NCBI RefSeq assembly: GCF_900096955.1
Contig: NZ_FMYL01000013.1
Span: 1 to 56,293 of the forward strand
DNA length: 56,293 bases
Direction: 5' to 3'
Source of the DNA: Acinetobacter boissieri
GTDB lineage: Bacteria; Pseudomonadota; Gammaproteobacteria; Pseudomonadales; Moraxellaceae
Part shown: positions 36,200 to 44,777 of the stretch, piece after piece
Layout of the letters: each line of letters begins with the position of its first letter
How positions within the stretch are numbered: the stretch's first letter is position 1
The notes under the pieces: generated by a model
The model's database searches: none
What the model was told of the DNA's origin: nothing
Seen by the model: only the letters and a program-made list of their open reading frames with translations
Position numbers and translations under genes: made by a program

Positions 36200-37651
36200 T
36201 TAATGACCAGAGCCATTCACTGATTTCGTCATATCTTCTACAACTTTTTTTGCATCACCAAAAATCATCATAGTTTTTTCATCATAGAACAAGTCATTAT
36301 CTAAACCTGCATAACCTGTTGCCATAGAACGCTTAATCACCATGATTGTACGCGCTTTATAAGCTTCTAAAATTGGCATACCATAAATTGGAGAATTCGG
36401 ATTATCTTTCGCTGCAGGGTTAACCACGTCATTTGCACCAATCACTAAAACGACATCTGTTGCAGGAAAATCTGAGTTAATCTCATCCATTTCCAAAATG
36501 TCTTCGTAAGGTACATCTGCTTCTGCAAGCAAAACATTCATATGGCCTGGCATACGACCTGCAACAGGGTGAATTGCGAAACGCACTTTCACGCCTTGTT
36601 CTTTTAATACAATAGAAAGCTCTTTAACTGCATTTTGTGCACGACCTTGCGCCATACCATAACCCGGTACAATCACAACGCTGTCTGCATTTGACATTAA
36701 AAAGCCCGCATCATCAGCAGAACCTGAACGATGGTTTCTTTCAACCTGTGCACCTTGTGTTGCAGCCGCTGCACCACTGGTCATTGCACCACCAAAAAGT
36801 ACATTAATAATGCTACGATTCATGGCTTTACACATGATGTAAGATAAAATTGCCCCAGATGAACCAACCAATGAACCTGCAACAATGAGCATATTGTTTT
36901 CTAAAGTGAAACCAATACCCGCTGCCGCCCAACCAGAAAACGAGTTTAACAGAGACACCACAACTGGCATGTCACCACCACCGACTGGCGCGATCCAAAC
37001 CCAACCAAAAGCGAGTGCAAAAACAGTCATTAACCAAAATGCAGTCATATTGCCACTTGTAAAGAAGTAAGCACCGCAACCCAACATGACAATAAACAAA
37101 ATCGCTTGTAGTGGCTTAACCCAACCACCAGAGATCGTTTTCGCCCATTTTTTTGCAGCCAATTTACCATAAGCAAATAAAGACGCTGTAAAAGTAATTG
37201 CCCCAACAAAACACCCAACAAACAGTTCAAAGAAATGAACTTTACTCATGTGAGATTCTTCAATACCTGCATGCTTTAAAACATCTGCATTTTCACTGAA
37301 TAAAGCCACTAAATGATTGTTATGCAAAATTGCAGCAACTGCAATAAGTACTGCAGACAGACCAACCAATGAGTGCATCAAAGCCACAGTTTCAGGCATT
37401 TGTGTCATCGGTACTGTACGGGCACGGGAAATCCCCACGATTGCACCAAGAACCATTGGTACTAAAATCAACCACACAACCACATGATCAACTACAAAAA
37501 ATGTCGTTACTACCGCAATTGCCATTGCAACCATGCCGTAGGTATTACCACGAATCGCAGTTTTTGGGCTAGATAAACCGCGTAGCGTTAAAATAAATAA
37601 TATTGCACCAATCAGATAAAACCAACCCGCACACTCTCGAATAAATTCCAT
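36200..37651 (-). CDS. pntB: NAD(P) transhydrogenase beta subunit
   Basis: The 483-residue inner-membrane protein has about nine hydrophobic segments in the first 290 residues. The cytoplasmic NADP(H)-binding domain III follows, with VIVPGYGMAQGRAQNAV, VAGRMPGHMNVLLAEADVPY and IGANDVVNPAA. It couples hydride transfer from NADH to NADP+ with proton entry, supplying NADPH. It is the last gene of pntAa-pntAb-pntB, 11 bases after pntAb. Length is normal (462-485). Confidence 0.97.
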   Translation of the reverse strand: MEFIRECAGWFYLIGAILFILTLRGLSSPKTAIRGNTYGMVAMAIAVVTTFFVVDHVVVWLILVPMVLGAIVGISRARTVPMTQMPETVALMHSLVGLSAVLIAVAAILHNNHLVALFSENADVLKHAGIEESHMSKVHFFELFVGCFVGAITFTASLFAYGKLAAKKWAKTISGGWVKPLQAILFIVMLGCGAYFFTSGNMTAFWLMTVFALAFGWVWIAPVGGGDMPVVVSLLNSFSGWAAAGIGFTLENNMLIVAGSLVGSSGAILSYIMCKAMNRSIINVLFGGAMTSGAAAATQGAQVERNHRSGSADDAGFLMSNADSVVIVPGYGMAQGRAQNAVKELSIVLKEQGVKVRFAIHPVAGRMPGHMNVLLAEADVPYEDILEMDEINSDFPATDVVLVIGANDVVNPAAKDNPNSPIYGMPILEAYKARTIMVIKRSMATGYAGLDNDLFYDEKTMMIFGDAKKVVEDMTKSVNGSGH

Positions 37652-37662
37652 GATTTAGCCCC

Positions 37663-37980
37663 TTAGTTTTTCTTTTGTTTTGGCTTAAACATTTCTAGCA
37701 TACGTGCGGTTACCGCAAAGCCACCAAAAATATTAATACTTGCCAAAAATACAGCAACAGCACCTAAAATACTGACCACATTTACGCTCTGAAATGCAAC
37801 ATTGGCATCTATACCTAATACAGGTAAGCCTGTGGTCTGAATCATTGCCCCAACAATCACAATAGAAGACAATGCATTGGTCACTGCCATTAATGGCGTA
37901 TGTAATGCAGGTGTCACGCCCCAAACAACATAGTAGCCGACAAAAATTGCCAAGACAAAAATAGTAATTGTTTCAATCAT
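37663..37980 (-). CDS. pntAb: NAD(P) transhydrogenase alpha subunit part 2 (membrane domain)
   Basis: This 105-residue protein has three hydrophobic segments and corresponds to the C-terminal membrane domain of the single-chain E. coli PntA. Conserved blocks are [19 protein letters not shown] and [21 protein letters not shown]. The split alpha subunit occurs in many bacteria, such as Rhodospirillum. It sits 10 bases after pntAa and 11 before pntB. The split is real: pntAa ends with its own stop and there is an ATG with a ribosome site (GGAG) here. Confidence 0.95.
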   Translation of the reverse strand: MIETITIFVLAIFVGYYVVWGVTPALHTPLMAVTNALSSIVIVGAMIQTTGLPVLGIDANVAFQSVNVVSILGAVAVFLASINIFGGFAVTARMLEMFKPKQKKN

Positions 37981-37990
37981 ACCTATCTCC

Positions 37991-39118
37991 TTAACCTCGT
38001 TTTAGCAATAATTGGCCGTCATGTGCCACTAATAATGCTTTTTGAATTTCATCATCTAAATTAATTTTAACTTTTTGATTCTCATCAAACAAAGTACTTA
38101 CAAAATTAAAGACATTACGTGAATACAAAGCAGATGCTTCTTTTGCCACAGTAGAAGGAATGTTTGGTACACCTAAAATTTTAACGCCGTTTTCAGTCAC
38201 AACGGTTTCGTTCACAGCAGAGCCTTCAACATTACCACCCGTTTCTACTGCCATATCTAAAATCACAGAACCCGCTTTCATTTTTGCAATGGTAGCCGCA
38301 TGAATCAAACGTGGTGCATTACGACCAGGTAGGAGCGCTGTTGTAATCACAATATCTGCATTACTCACCGCTTTGTCTACAATCACAGATTGATCTTTAA
38401 TGTACTGCTCACCAGGCATCCAACCATAGCCATTTTTCAATGCATCGTCAGCACGTTGTTGCTCTTCTGGTGACATGGGTACATCTAACCACTTACCACC
38501 CAAAGACTCGACTTGATCTTTAGCTGTTGGGCGTAAGTCAGTTGCTTCAACCACTGCACCTAAACGTTTTGCTGTTGCAATGGCTTGTAGACCTGCAACA
38601 CCAACGCCCATAATCACAACTCGTGCAGGTTTTACTGTACCTGCAGCGGTCATTAACATAGGAAATAAGCCTTGATACTCAGTCGCAGCTAACAATACTG
38701 ACTTATAACCAGATAAGTTTGCTTGTGATGACAGCACGTCCATATTTTGTGCACGAGACAATGTTCGTGGTAACAGTTCAAGTGAAAATGCAGAAATACC
38801 TTGTTTTGCAAAATCATCTAATTCAGTGTTACGAAATGGATCAAACATCGCAACCACAATGGTACCAGCTGCTATCGCTTTAATTTCATCACCAAAAGGC
38901 GCTCTTACTTTTAAAATAATGTCACTGTTTGGGTATGCATTATCTACAATAACAGCACCTACTTGTTCATAGGCTGTATCGACATAGGCTGAGTGGGTGC
39001 CTGCACCACGCTCAATAACAACACGATGACCAGCACCAATCAACTTTTTTACCGTTTCTGGTGTTGCTGCCACACGCTTTTCATCTGCTACAACTTCAGT
39101 TGGTATTCCAATCTGCAT
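37991..39118 (-). CDS. pntAa: NAD(P) transhydrogenase alpha subunit part 1 (NAD-binding domain)
   Basis: The 375-residue soluble subunit binds NAD(H). The N-terminus [20 protein letters not shown] matches the alanine dehydrogenase/PntA fold. The Rossmann motif is [20 protein letters not shown] followed by the acidic EATDLRP. Catalytic-region block ALSNA-type [20 protein letters not shown] and the family motif [17 protein letters not shown] are present. It is the first gene of the operon; the 514 bases upstream hold its promoter and no other gene. Confidence 0.96.
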   Translation of the reverse strand: MQIGIPTEVVADEKRVAATPETVKKLIGAGHRVVIERGAGTHSAYVDTAYEQVGAVIVDNAYPNSDIILKVRAPFGDEIKAIAAGTIVVAMFDPFRNTELDDFAKQGISAFSLELLPRTLSRAQNMDVLSSQANLSGYKSVLLAATEYQGLFPMLMTAAGTVKPARVVIMGVGVAGLQAIATAKRLGAVVEATDLRPTAKDQVESLGGKWLDVPMSPEEQQRADDALKNGYGWMPGEQYIKDQSVIVDKAVSNADIVITTALLPGRNAPRLIHAATIAKMKAGSVILDMAVETGGNVEGSAVNETVVTENGVKILGVPNIPSTVAKEASALYSRNVFNFVSTLFDENQKVKINLDDEIQKALLVAHDGQLLLKRG

Positions 39119-39632
39119 GAGTATTCCCCAAGCTAATGTAATTGTTTAAACATGACGGTTTGTAGTTCTCACTACTTTTCCGTGACTCATCTATTGCTTC
39201 GACTCTATGCATTTTACACAAAAATACGACCCATTATTTATTTTATAAATGAGCAGTATTTTTAGATCAACTTTTATTGCACATGACAAAGTAGGTATAA
39301 TATCAAGGTTTAACTTCTAGATTAGCTAAAATTTATCGTTAAATACAATTAGCCTTTTGTCTTAACAGATCAATTATCTATAAAATAAATTGATCACTTC
39401 TTCTTGCCTAATTTTTATCAGGCCAGCCATTTTTTACTAAAGTCATATTTTGCAACAAGTCTCACATGATGATGACTATGCGCAGACTCTGATTAAAATT
39501 AAATACAATAATCGTGGTATATAGCACTCCTCAATGCCAATACAGCAAACCTGATTTACCATTTTTCTATATAAAAAATGCTAGAAAAAAGTAAAATATT
39601 AATTAATATTCAGCGATATGATGGGATAAAGC
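39119..39632. other. Long AT-rich gap between pntAa and msrA with small hairpins
   Basis: No credible gene is seen in 514 bases. Two dyads stand out: GATCAATT (39368-39375) with AATTGATC (39388-39395), and GCCT/AGGC around 39406-39423. Neither is followed by a T run. The gap carries the divergent pntAa and msrA promoters and could hold a small RNA, which sequence alone does not show. Confidence 0.45.
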
Positions 39633-40151
39633 ATGAAAAAGGCAATGTTTGGTGGTGGTTGTTTTTGGTGTATAGAGTCTGTTCTTTTAGAACTTAAAGG
39701 CGTTCATCACGTTGAAAGTGGTTATGCAGGCGGCCAAAGTACCAATCCAACTTATGAGCAGGTCTGTGGTGGAACAACTGGGCATGCCGAAGTTGTTTAT
39801 GTGGAATTTGATGAACACGTCATTCATTACCAAGATTTACTCAATGTATTTTTTGGCATGCACGATCCAACTACACTGAACAGACAAGGAAATGATGTAG
39901 GTACACAATACCGCTCTGTTATATATTTCTATGATGAGTCACAAAAAAACATTGCAACGACAATGGTCAATGATTTAATTGCAGAAGGGCTTAACGTTGT
40001 CACAGAGATACAACCTGTGTCTAACTACTACAAAGCAGAAGAGTACCACCAAAACTTCTATGCAAAAAATCCAGAACAAGGCTATTGCAACTTTGCAATT
40101 CCACCTAAACTACTCAAGTTACGCCAAAAATTTCAGCATTTACTTAAATAG
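39633..40151 (+). CDS. msrA: Peptide methionine sulfoxide reductase MsrA
   Basis: The 172-residue enzyme reduces methionine-S-sulfoxide. The active-site motif [10 protein letters not shown] is at residues 7-16 with the catalytic Cys10. [26 protein letters not shown] and [23 protein letters not shown] (each a family block) follow. The pattern [15 protein letters not shown] near the C-terminus supplies a possible resolving cysteine. It is monocistronic, with a terminator shared with the convergent exbD. Confidence 0.96.
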   Translation: MKKAMFGGGCFWCIESVLLELKGVHHVESGYAGGQSTNPTYEQVCGGTTGHAEVVYVEFDEHVIHYQDLLNVFFGMHDPTTLNRQGNDVGTQYRSVIYFYDESQKNIATTMVNDLIAEGLNVVTEIQPVSNYYKAEEYHQNFYAKNPEQGYCNFAIPPKLLKLRQKFQHLLK

Positions 40152-40155
40152 ACAC

Positions 40156-40184
40156 AAAAAAGGAGGCTTTTTAGCCTCCTTTTT
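40156..40184. terminator. Bidirectional terminator between msrA and exbD
   Basis: AGGAGGCT (40161-40168) pairs with AGCCTCCT (40173-40180) around TTTT, with an A run before and a T run after. It serves both converging genes. Confidence 0.9.
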
Positions 40185-40185
40185 A

Positions 40186-40590
40186 TTAGTTTTCACTCAT
40201 AAAAGATAGATCGCTTAAACCAGCTTCGCTCGCACGAGACATCACTTGAGCCACTGTATCATAACGAGATTCTTTATCTGCCCTTAACTGAACTGTTGGT
40301 TTTTGATCAGCTTTTCCAGCATCTTGAAATCTTTTTGCTAACTCATCAAGTGTAATTACTTCAGAGTTCCAAGCAACCTCGCCTTTCGCATTAATACTAA
40401 TGGTAATTGCTTTGGGTGGCGGTGTTGTTATTTCCGCTGTTGTTTTGGGTAAAGTCAACGGAATAGATGGATTAGACACTGTCGCTGTGACCAAAAAAAT
40501 GATCATTAAAACGAGCATAATATCAATCAATGGAATGAGGTTCATTTCATTCATGCCAGAATCTTGATCTTCACCCAATTGAAAGCCCAT
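40186..40590 (-). CDS. exbD: Energy-transducing protein ExbD
   Basis: The 134-residue protein has one transmembrane helix (about 16-38) with the essential aspartate in NLIPLIDIMLVLMIIFLVTA, followed by a periplasmic domain. With ExbB it uses the proton gradient to energise TonB. Its start shares one base with the exbB stop, and it ends the tonB-exbB-exbD operon just before the terminator shared with msrA. Confidence 0.95.
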   Translation of the reverse strand: MGFQLGEDQDSGMNEMNLIPLIDIMLVLMIIFLVTATVSNPSIPLTLPKTTAEITTPPPKAITISINAKGEVAWNSEVITLDELAKRFQDAGKADQKPTVQLRADKESRYDTVAQVMSRASEAGLSDLSFMSEN

Positions 40591-41189
40591 TAAGCATCTC
40601 CTCTCGCTTGAGGTTGTATTACTTTCGAATCTTGTTGCAACATCGTATTAATCAGTAAATGATGTGCTTGATCTTGTAAACCATGCGATAGTGCGCGATT
40701 ACTACGCAAGCAGATGTTGTAAGCCAATACTGCAGGAATTGCAACAGCAAGACCAAAACCAGTCATAATTAAAGACTCACCTACTGGTGTTGCCACTTGA
40801 GCAAGTCCTGCTTGCCCTGTACTACCGACAGCAACAAGTGCATGAAAAATACCCCATACTGTACCAAACAAGCCTACAAAAGGAGCAAGTGAAGCAATTG
40901 TTCCCAGCACAGGTACACCTTTTTCAATGCCTGTTTTCTGCTCTGAAATTTCACGCAATAATGCTTGTTCAGCAACAGCTTTACGCTGTTCAAAAGTCAA
41001 ATTTGAAAGCTGTGCTTTTAACTGCGTTAAAGACTGCTCTAAACGAGCAAATGCTGTTTGCTTAAGTTTTTGAGTCCCAATCAAGCGTACAAAAAAGACA
41101 GTCCATGTAATAATAGACATGCTTAATAGTACAAAATAAAGGGTTTTACTTACTGCATCTGCACTTTGCCAGTACACTGAAAAATTCAT
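40590..41189 (-). CDS. exbB: Energy-transducing protein ExbB (MotA/TolQ/ExbB family)
   Basis: The 199-residue inner-membrane protein has three transmembrane segments (about 14-36, 105-130 and 145-168). Family blocks are GTIASLAPFVGLFGTVWGIF and TPVGESLIMTGFGLAVAIPAV. It is the proton-channel scaffold of the TonB motor. It lies 31 bases after tonB and overlaps exbD by one base. No signal for a long N-terminal periplasmic extension is seen. Confidence 0.95.
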   Translation of the reverse strand: MNFSVYWQSADAVSKTLYFVLLSMSIITWTVFFVRLIGTQKLKQTAFARLEQSLTQLKAQLSNLTFEQRKAVAEQALLREISEQKTGIEKGVPVLGTIASLAPFVGLFGTVWGIFHALVAVGSTGQAGLAQVATPVGESLIMTGFGLAVAIPAVLAYNICLRSNRALSHGLQDQAHHLLINTMLQQDSKVIQPQARGDA

Positions 41190-41220
41190 TACTCTGTTCC
41201 TAATTTATTAGCAATATTAA

Positions 41221-41982
41221 TTAGCTTAAGTCAAATGGTTGTTGTGCTTTAATCGGATAAGCAACGCCATTTTCCATATATGGTTTAAATTTTGCACCAC
41301 GTACAGCACGTAGTATTTTTTGGTCAAGCGCAGGAATCCCTGAACTTTTCACAACAGTCACACTAATAATTTTACCTTTCTCATCTGCCTCAATTAATAC
41401 CACAATTGAACGAGGCGAACCTCTTAAATCATTTTGATCATATGATGGTTTTGGAGAAAGGCTCCATTGCACACCACTCCCACCAATACTGACACTTTTC
41501 GGTGTTTTTTCTGCAGGTTCTGCAGCAGGTGCCGGTTGAGGCGTTGGCGTTGGTGCAGGATCTGGCTGTGGCACTGGCTTTGTTTCAACGGTAGATACCA
41601 CTGGCGGAACAATGACAGGTTGCGGTTTTTCAACCTGCTGAACTTCTTTTTTGGGTTGCTCAGCTTTTTTAACTTGCTGTACTTTTTCTACTTTCTTAGG
41701 CGGTGGCGGTGGATTCTTAACAATTTTAACCTCTTTCACCTCTTTTTTAGGCTTAGGGGGTTCTTTAGGTTTTGGCGGTTGTGGTTTTGGCGGTTGTTGA
41801 ATTTTCACAAAATGTGCTTGTATTGGCTCTTTTTTCACAACTTTTACGTGATGTGGTTTCATTTGCCCTAACGCCCACAAAACCGCAATATGACCAACCA
41901 CTACAGCTGTGAAAGCGGCACCCACTTTAATTTTCATATTTTTAGGAGAATGTTTTGTATTTAACACAGAGGAGTGACTCAT
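41221..41982 (-). CDS. tonB: TonB protein
   Basis: The 253-residue protein has a basic N-terminus, one transmembrane helix (about 19-40), and a periplasmic proline-rich linker with Lys-Pro, Glu-Pro and Val-Glu repeats (about 55-155). The C-terminal TonB domain contains YDQNDLRGSPRSIVVLIEAD and SSGIPALDQKILRAVRGAKF. It carries energy to outer-membrane TonB-dependent receptors, chiefly for iron uptake. It is the first gene of the operon. A weak Fur-like dyad lies about 60 bases upstream. Confidence 0.95.
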   Translation of the reverse strand: MSHSSVLNTKHSPKNMKIKVGAAFTAVVVGHIAVLWALGQMKPHHVKVVKKEPIQAHFVKIQQPPKPQPPKPKEPPKPKKEVKEVKIVKNPPPPPKKVEKVQQVKKAEQPKKEVQQVEKPQPVIVPPVVSTVETKPVPQPDPAPTPTPQPAPAAEPAEKTPKSVSIGGSGVQWSLSPKPSYDQNDLRGSPRSIVVLIEADEKGKIISVTVVKSSGIPALDQKILRAVRGAKFKPYMENGVAYPIKAQQPFDLS

Positions 41983-42042
41983 AGCACAATAGTGACCTTG
42001 TTATATGATCTGTTGAACGGTTATATCACCGTACGCATAATT

Positions 42043-42060
42043 AGATGATACCATTTATCT
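42043..42060. promoter_or_regulatory. Candidate Fur box upstream of tonB
   Basis: AGATGATACCATTTATCT is an imperfect dyad (AGAT-A...T-ATCT) that resembles the GATAAT-type Fur box. It lies 61-78 bases before the tonB ATG. Iron control of tonB-exbBD is common in the gammaproteobacteria, but this match is partial. Confidence 0.3.
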
Positions 42061-42231
42061 ATAATAAATGAGAAGTGTTTTCATTTGCAACCTATTTTTT
42101 GCAGACATTATGTTGCTCTACATATTTATCTGAACATCAAATATATTGCGCATAATGTATAGTTATAACATAACAAATACAATCTTAACTAATGGGTTTG
42201 TTTCTTCATTTTTAACGTATGTAAAGAAAAT

Positions 42232-42270
42232 ACACTGTTAAACCCATTATTTATAAAGATTTAACAGTGT
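42232..42270 (-). terminator. Probable terminator of the symporter gene, with overlapping alternative stem
   Basis: ACACTGTTAAA (42232-42242) pairs perfectly with TTTAACAGTGT (42260-42270) around a 17-base loop. On the minus strand it is followed by the T-rich TATTTTCTTT. The loop-side AAACCCATT (42240-42248) can instead pair with AATGGGTTT at 42191-42199, so two folds compete. Confidence 0.5.
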
Positions 42271-42278
42271 GTAATTTT

Positions 42279-43547
42279 TTATGTAGATGCAACATCTTTG
42301 GTTGGTAAGTGATCAATATTTTCATCTCTAGTATAACGGTCAACGACAACGCTCACCATCATATCTCCCTCAACATTGACCATCGTTCTTACCGTATCTA
42401 AAACACGGTCTATCGGTAATAAAATGGCAATTGCTTCTGCAGGTAATCCAACAGATTGTAATACCATAATCATGGTGACCATGCCCGCACTTGGTATGCC
42501 AGGTGCACCAAGAGAAGCAATCATAGCGGTTAAACACACAATAATTTGTTGCGTTAGACTTAACTCTAATCCCACTAAGTTTGCTACAAATAATGCAGCT
42601 GCCGCTTCATATAAAGCAGTACCATCCATATTTAAATGTGACCCTAAAGGAATTACAAACCCTGTAATTTTAGGGCGAACACCTAAGTTCTCTTGTGCAC
42701 ATTTCATACTTAAAGGCATAGTTGCAGAGCTAGAACTCGTCGCAAAAGCGGTAATAAGTGCTAAACGAGCACCTTTGAAAAATTTGATGGGTGACATTCT
42801 GCCAAAAATCCAGAGTAATGTCGGCAGTACAATAAGACCATGAAATAATGTTGTACCTGTAACAATACCGGCAAATTCAGCAAGACGGCTAATGACTGAA
42901 AGGTCCTCTTTTGCAATTAATTTAGCCAACAGTGCAAAAATACCAAACGGCGCTAACTTCATGATCCAAGACACAAGCATCATCACTAAATTAAAAAACT
43001 CTTCATTAAAGGTTCTAATGTGTTGAAACTTGTTACCACCATAAACCAATGCTAAACCAATCAGCATAGCAAATACGACGACAGACAAAACATTCCCATC
43101 GCTGAATGCTTTAAATGGATTAATTAAAGTATTTTGAATAAAGTTAGTAAAAAATGATGACGTATCTAGGCTTTGAGCAGGACTGTGATATTGGTCCATT
43201 GCATGCTTAAATAACGAGACATCCATACCTTTGCCGACTTCAAAAATATGGGCACAGGTGAGGCCTAAAATTAAAGATAAACTCATTGTGGTGAAACTAC
43301 ACATGAGCGTCACTTTCCAGACTTTACCCAATTGCTTACCTGATTCTAGACTCGCAACCCCGACGACAATTGATGTAAAAATAAGTGGTACAAGGAGCAT
43401 TTTCAAACAGCCAATGAAAATACTACTCATAATACTTAATCCATAAATACTGTTGCTAAACAACGCAGTATCAGGATAAACACGCAGAACACAACCAACA
43501 ACAACCCCAAGTAGTGCTGCGATAAAAATTTGGCTATTTAGACTCAT
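42279..43547 (-). CDS. Dicarboxylate/amino acid:cation symporter (DAACS; GltP/DctA type)
   Basis: The 422-residue inner-membrane protein has about eight hydrophobic segments and two re-entrant loops. Family blocks are FATSSSSATMPLSMKCAQ (serine-rich hairpin), NMDGTALYEAAAALFVAN, and the C-terminal DRVLDTVRTMVNVEGDMMVS, which carries the Asp and Arg that bind the substrate carboxylates. Transported compounds in the family are glutamate, aspartate or C4-dicarboxylates; the sequence here does not decide which. It is monocistronic, with a likely terminator downstream. Confidence 0.92.
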   Translation of the reverse strand: MSLNSQIFIAALLGVVVGCVLRVYPDTALFSNSIYGLSIMSSIFIGCLKMLLVPLIFTSIVVGVASLESGKQLGKVWKVTLMCSFTTMSLSLILGLTCAHIFEVGKGMDVSLFKHAMDQYHSPAQSLDTSSFFTNFIQNTLINPFKAFSDGNVLSVVVFAMLIGLALVYGGNKFQHIRTFNEEFFNLVMMLVSWIMKLAPFGIFALLAKLIAKEDLSVISRLAEFAGIVTGTTLFHGLIVLPTLLWIFGRMSPIKFFKGARLALITAFATSSSSATMPLSMKCAQENLGVRPKITGFVIPLGSHLNMDGTALYEAAAALFVANLVGLELSLTQQIIVCLTAMIASLGAPGIPSAGMVTMIMVLQSVGLPAEAIAILLPIDRVLDTVRTMVNVEGDMMVSVVVDRYTRDENIDHLPTKDVAST

Positions 43548-43670
43548 AATTGTCCATTTTTATCTTGTTTTAATGTTTCATCATATAACATTGGTTAAAA
43601 TTTGCATTATTTTTTTTATACTATTATATGAATTTTTTCATTAAAACAGCACTTTAGTGTACTTTACAGA

Positions 43671-44537
43671 TTAGCTCTCACGCATCCGCATAAGTCCCTC
43701 TTGTACAGTGCTACATACAAGCTCACCATCTTGCCACATATAACCATAATTCATACCTCGAGCATTACCAGTCACAGTCGCTTCCATATCATAAAGGACC
43801 CACTCATCTGCACGCATTGGCTTATGAAAATAAATGGCATGATCAATACTTGCGCACTGAATGTTCGGAGATAAGTAACTCAAACCATGTGGTCGAAGTG
43901 CTGTAGTCATCAATACGAAGTCAGAATAAAAGGCAACAATCGCTTGATGCAACGCGACTTGGTCCTGTTCCCCCTTTAAAGAATCATGCGTTTTTACGTA
44001 ATGTGCATACAACGGTTCTGCAGGTTTTGGTTTAAAGAAATTACGTACATCACTCAAAGGTTTAAGCTCAATATGCCGTTCACGTATAAAACTAGGCTTG
44101 AGTGGTTCTGGAATAAAACGCATCATACTTTCTTTAATTTCTTGCTCACCTTGCAAAGTATCTGGATGAGGATAGTCTGGTTGTTTTTTTTGATACTCTA
44201 AACCTTCCTCTATAGATGCAAATGAAATGAGTGCTGTAAAAATCGTCCGCCCATATTGAATCGCACGTACTTGGCGACTCACAAAGCTCTGTCCATCTCT
44301 TAAGCGTTCGACTTCGTAAGTAATGGGTTCATTAATATCGCCACCACGTAAAAAGTAACCGTGCAACGAATGTGCAGGGCGATCGGTCGTATATGATGCC
44401 GCACGTAATGCTTGACCTAAAATTTGGCCGCCAAATACTCGCTTACCAATAAAGTCACGACTTTGGCCAAGGTACCTATTTTCATCTAGTTTTTCTAACG
44501 TTAAAATTTCGATTAGTTCTTGCGTTAACCTAGTCAT
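43671..44537 (-). CDS. tesB: Acyl-CoA thioesterase II
   Basis: The 288-residue protein has a double hot-dog fold. The first domain shows RDFIGKRVFGGQILGQALRAA and AHSLHGYFLRGGDINEPITY. The second shows SIDHAIYFHKPMRADEWVLYD and GMNYGYMWQDGELVCSTVQEG, containing the conserved Asp of the catalytic triad region in SIDHA. It hydrolyses acyl-CoA to free fatty acid and CoA. Length matches E. coli TesB (286). It is monocistronic, divergent from plsB across 240 bases. Confidence 0.95.
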   Translation of the reverse strand: MTRLTQELIEILTLEKLDENRYLGQSRDFIGKRVFGGQILGQALRAASYTTDRPAHSLHGYFLRGGDINEPITYEVERLRDGQSFVSRQVRAIQYGRTIFTALISFASIEEGLEYQKKQPDYPHPDTLQGEQEIKESMMRFIPEPLKPSFIRERHIELKPLSDVRNFFKPKPAEPLYAHYVKTHDSLKGEQDQVALHQAIVAFYSDFVLMTTALRPHGLSYLSPNIQCASIDHAIYFHKPMRADEWVLYDMEATVTGNARGMNYGYMWQDGELVCSTVQEGLMRMRES

Positions 44538-44777
44538 TCTTACTCAGCTATTCATTACTATTTTTAAAGTGGGTGTATTAGATCATTTTTTTATTGCCCT
44601 GTATTTTGCCATTTATTCCACTTTTTGACTATTTTCATTCATCTTCAATGGCATTTTTTATAGTTTTACTGTCTTAAAAGATACATTTTGGGTAAAATCA
44701 GCGCTTCGAGTGTATGTTACCCATCTAGTTTTTCTTGTATTCATCAGAAAAACTTAGGTGTTTATGAGGAGTTTTTC

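Noticed and set aside
37663..39118. Transhydrogenase alpha subunit split into two genes
   Set aside because: It could look like a frameshift, but both parts have proper starts and stops, and a split alpha subunit is common outside enterobacteria.
41467..41871. Plus-strand frame rich in Trp, Phe and Arg opposite tonB
   Set aside because: It is the antisense shadow of the proline/lysine-rich TonB linker; composition is implausible for a protein.
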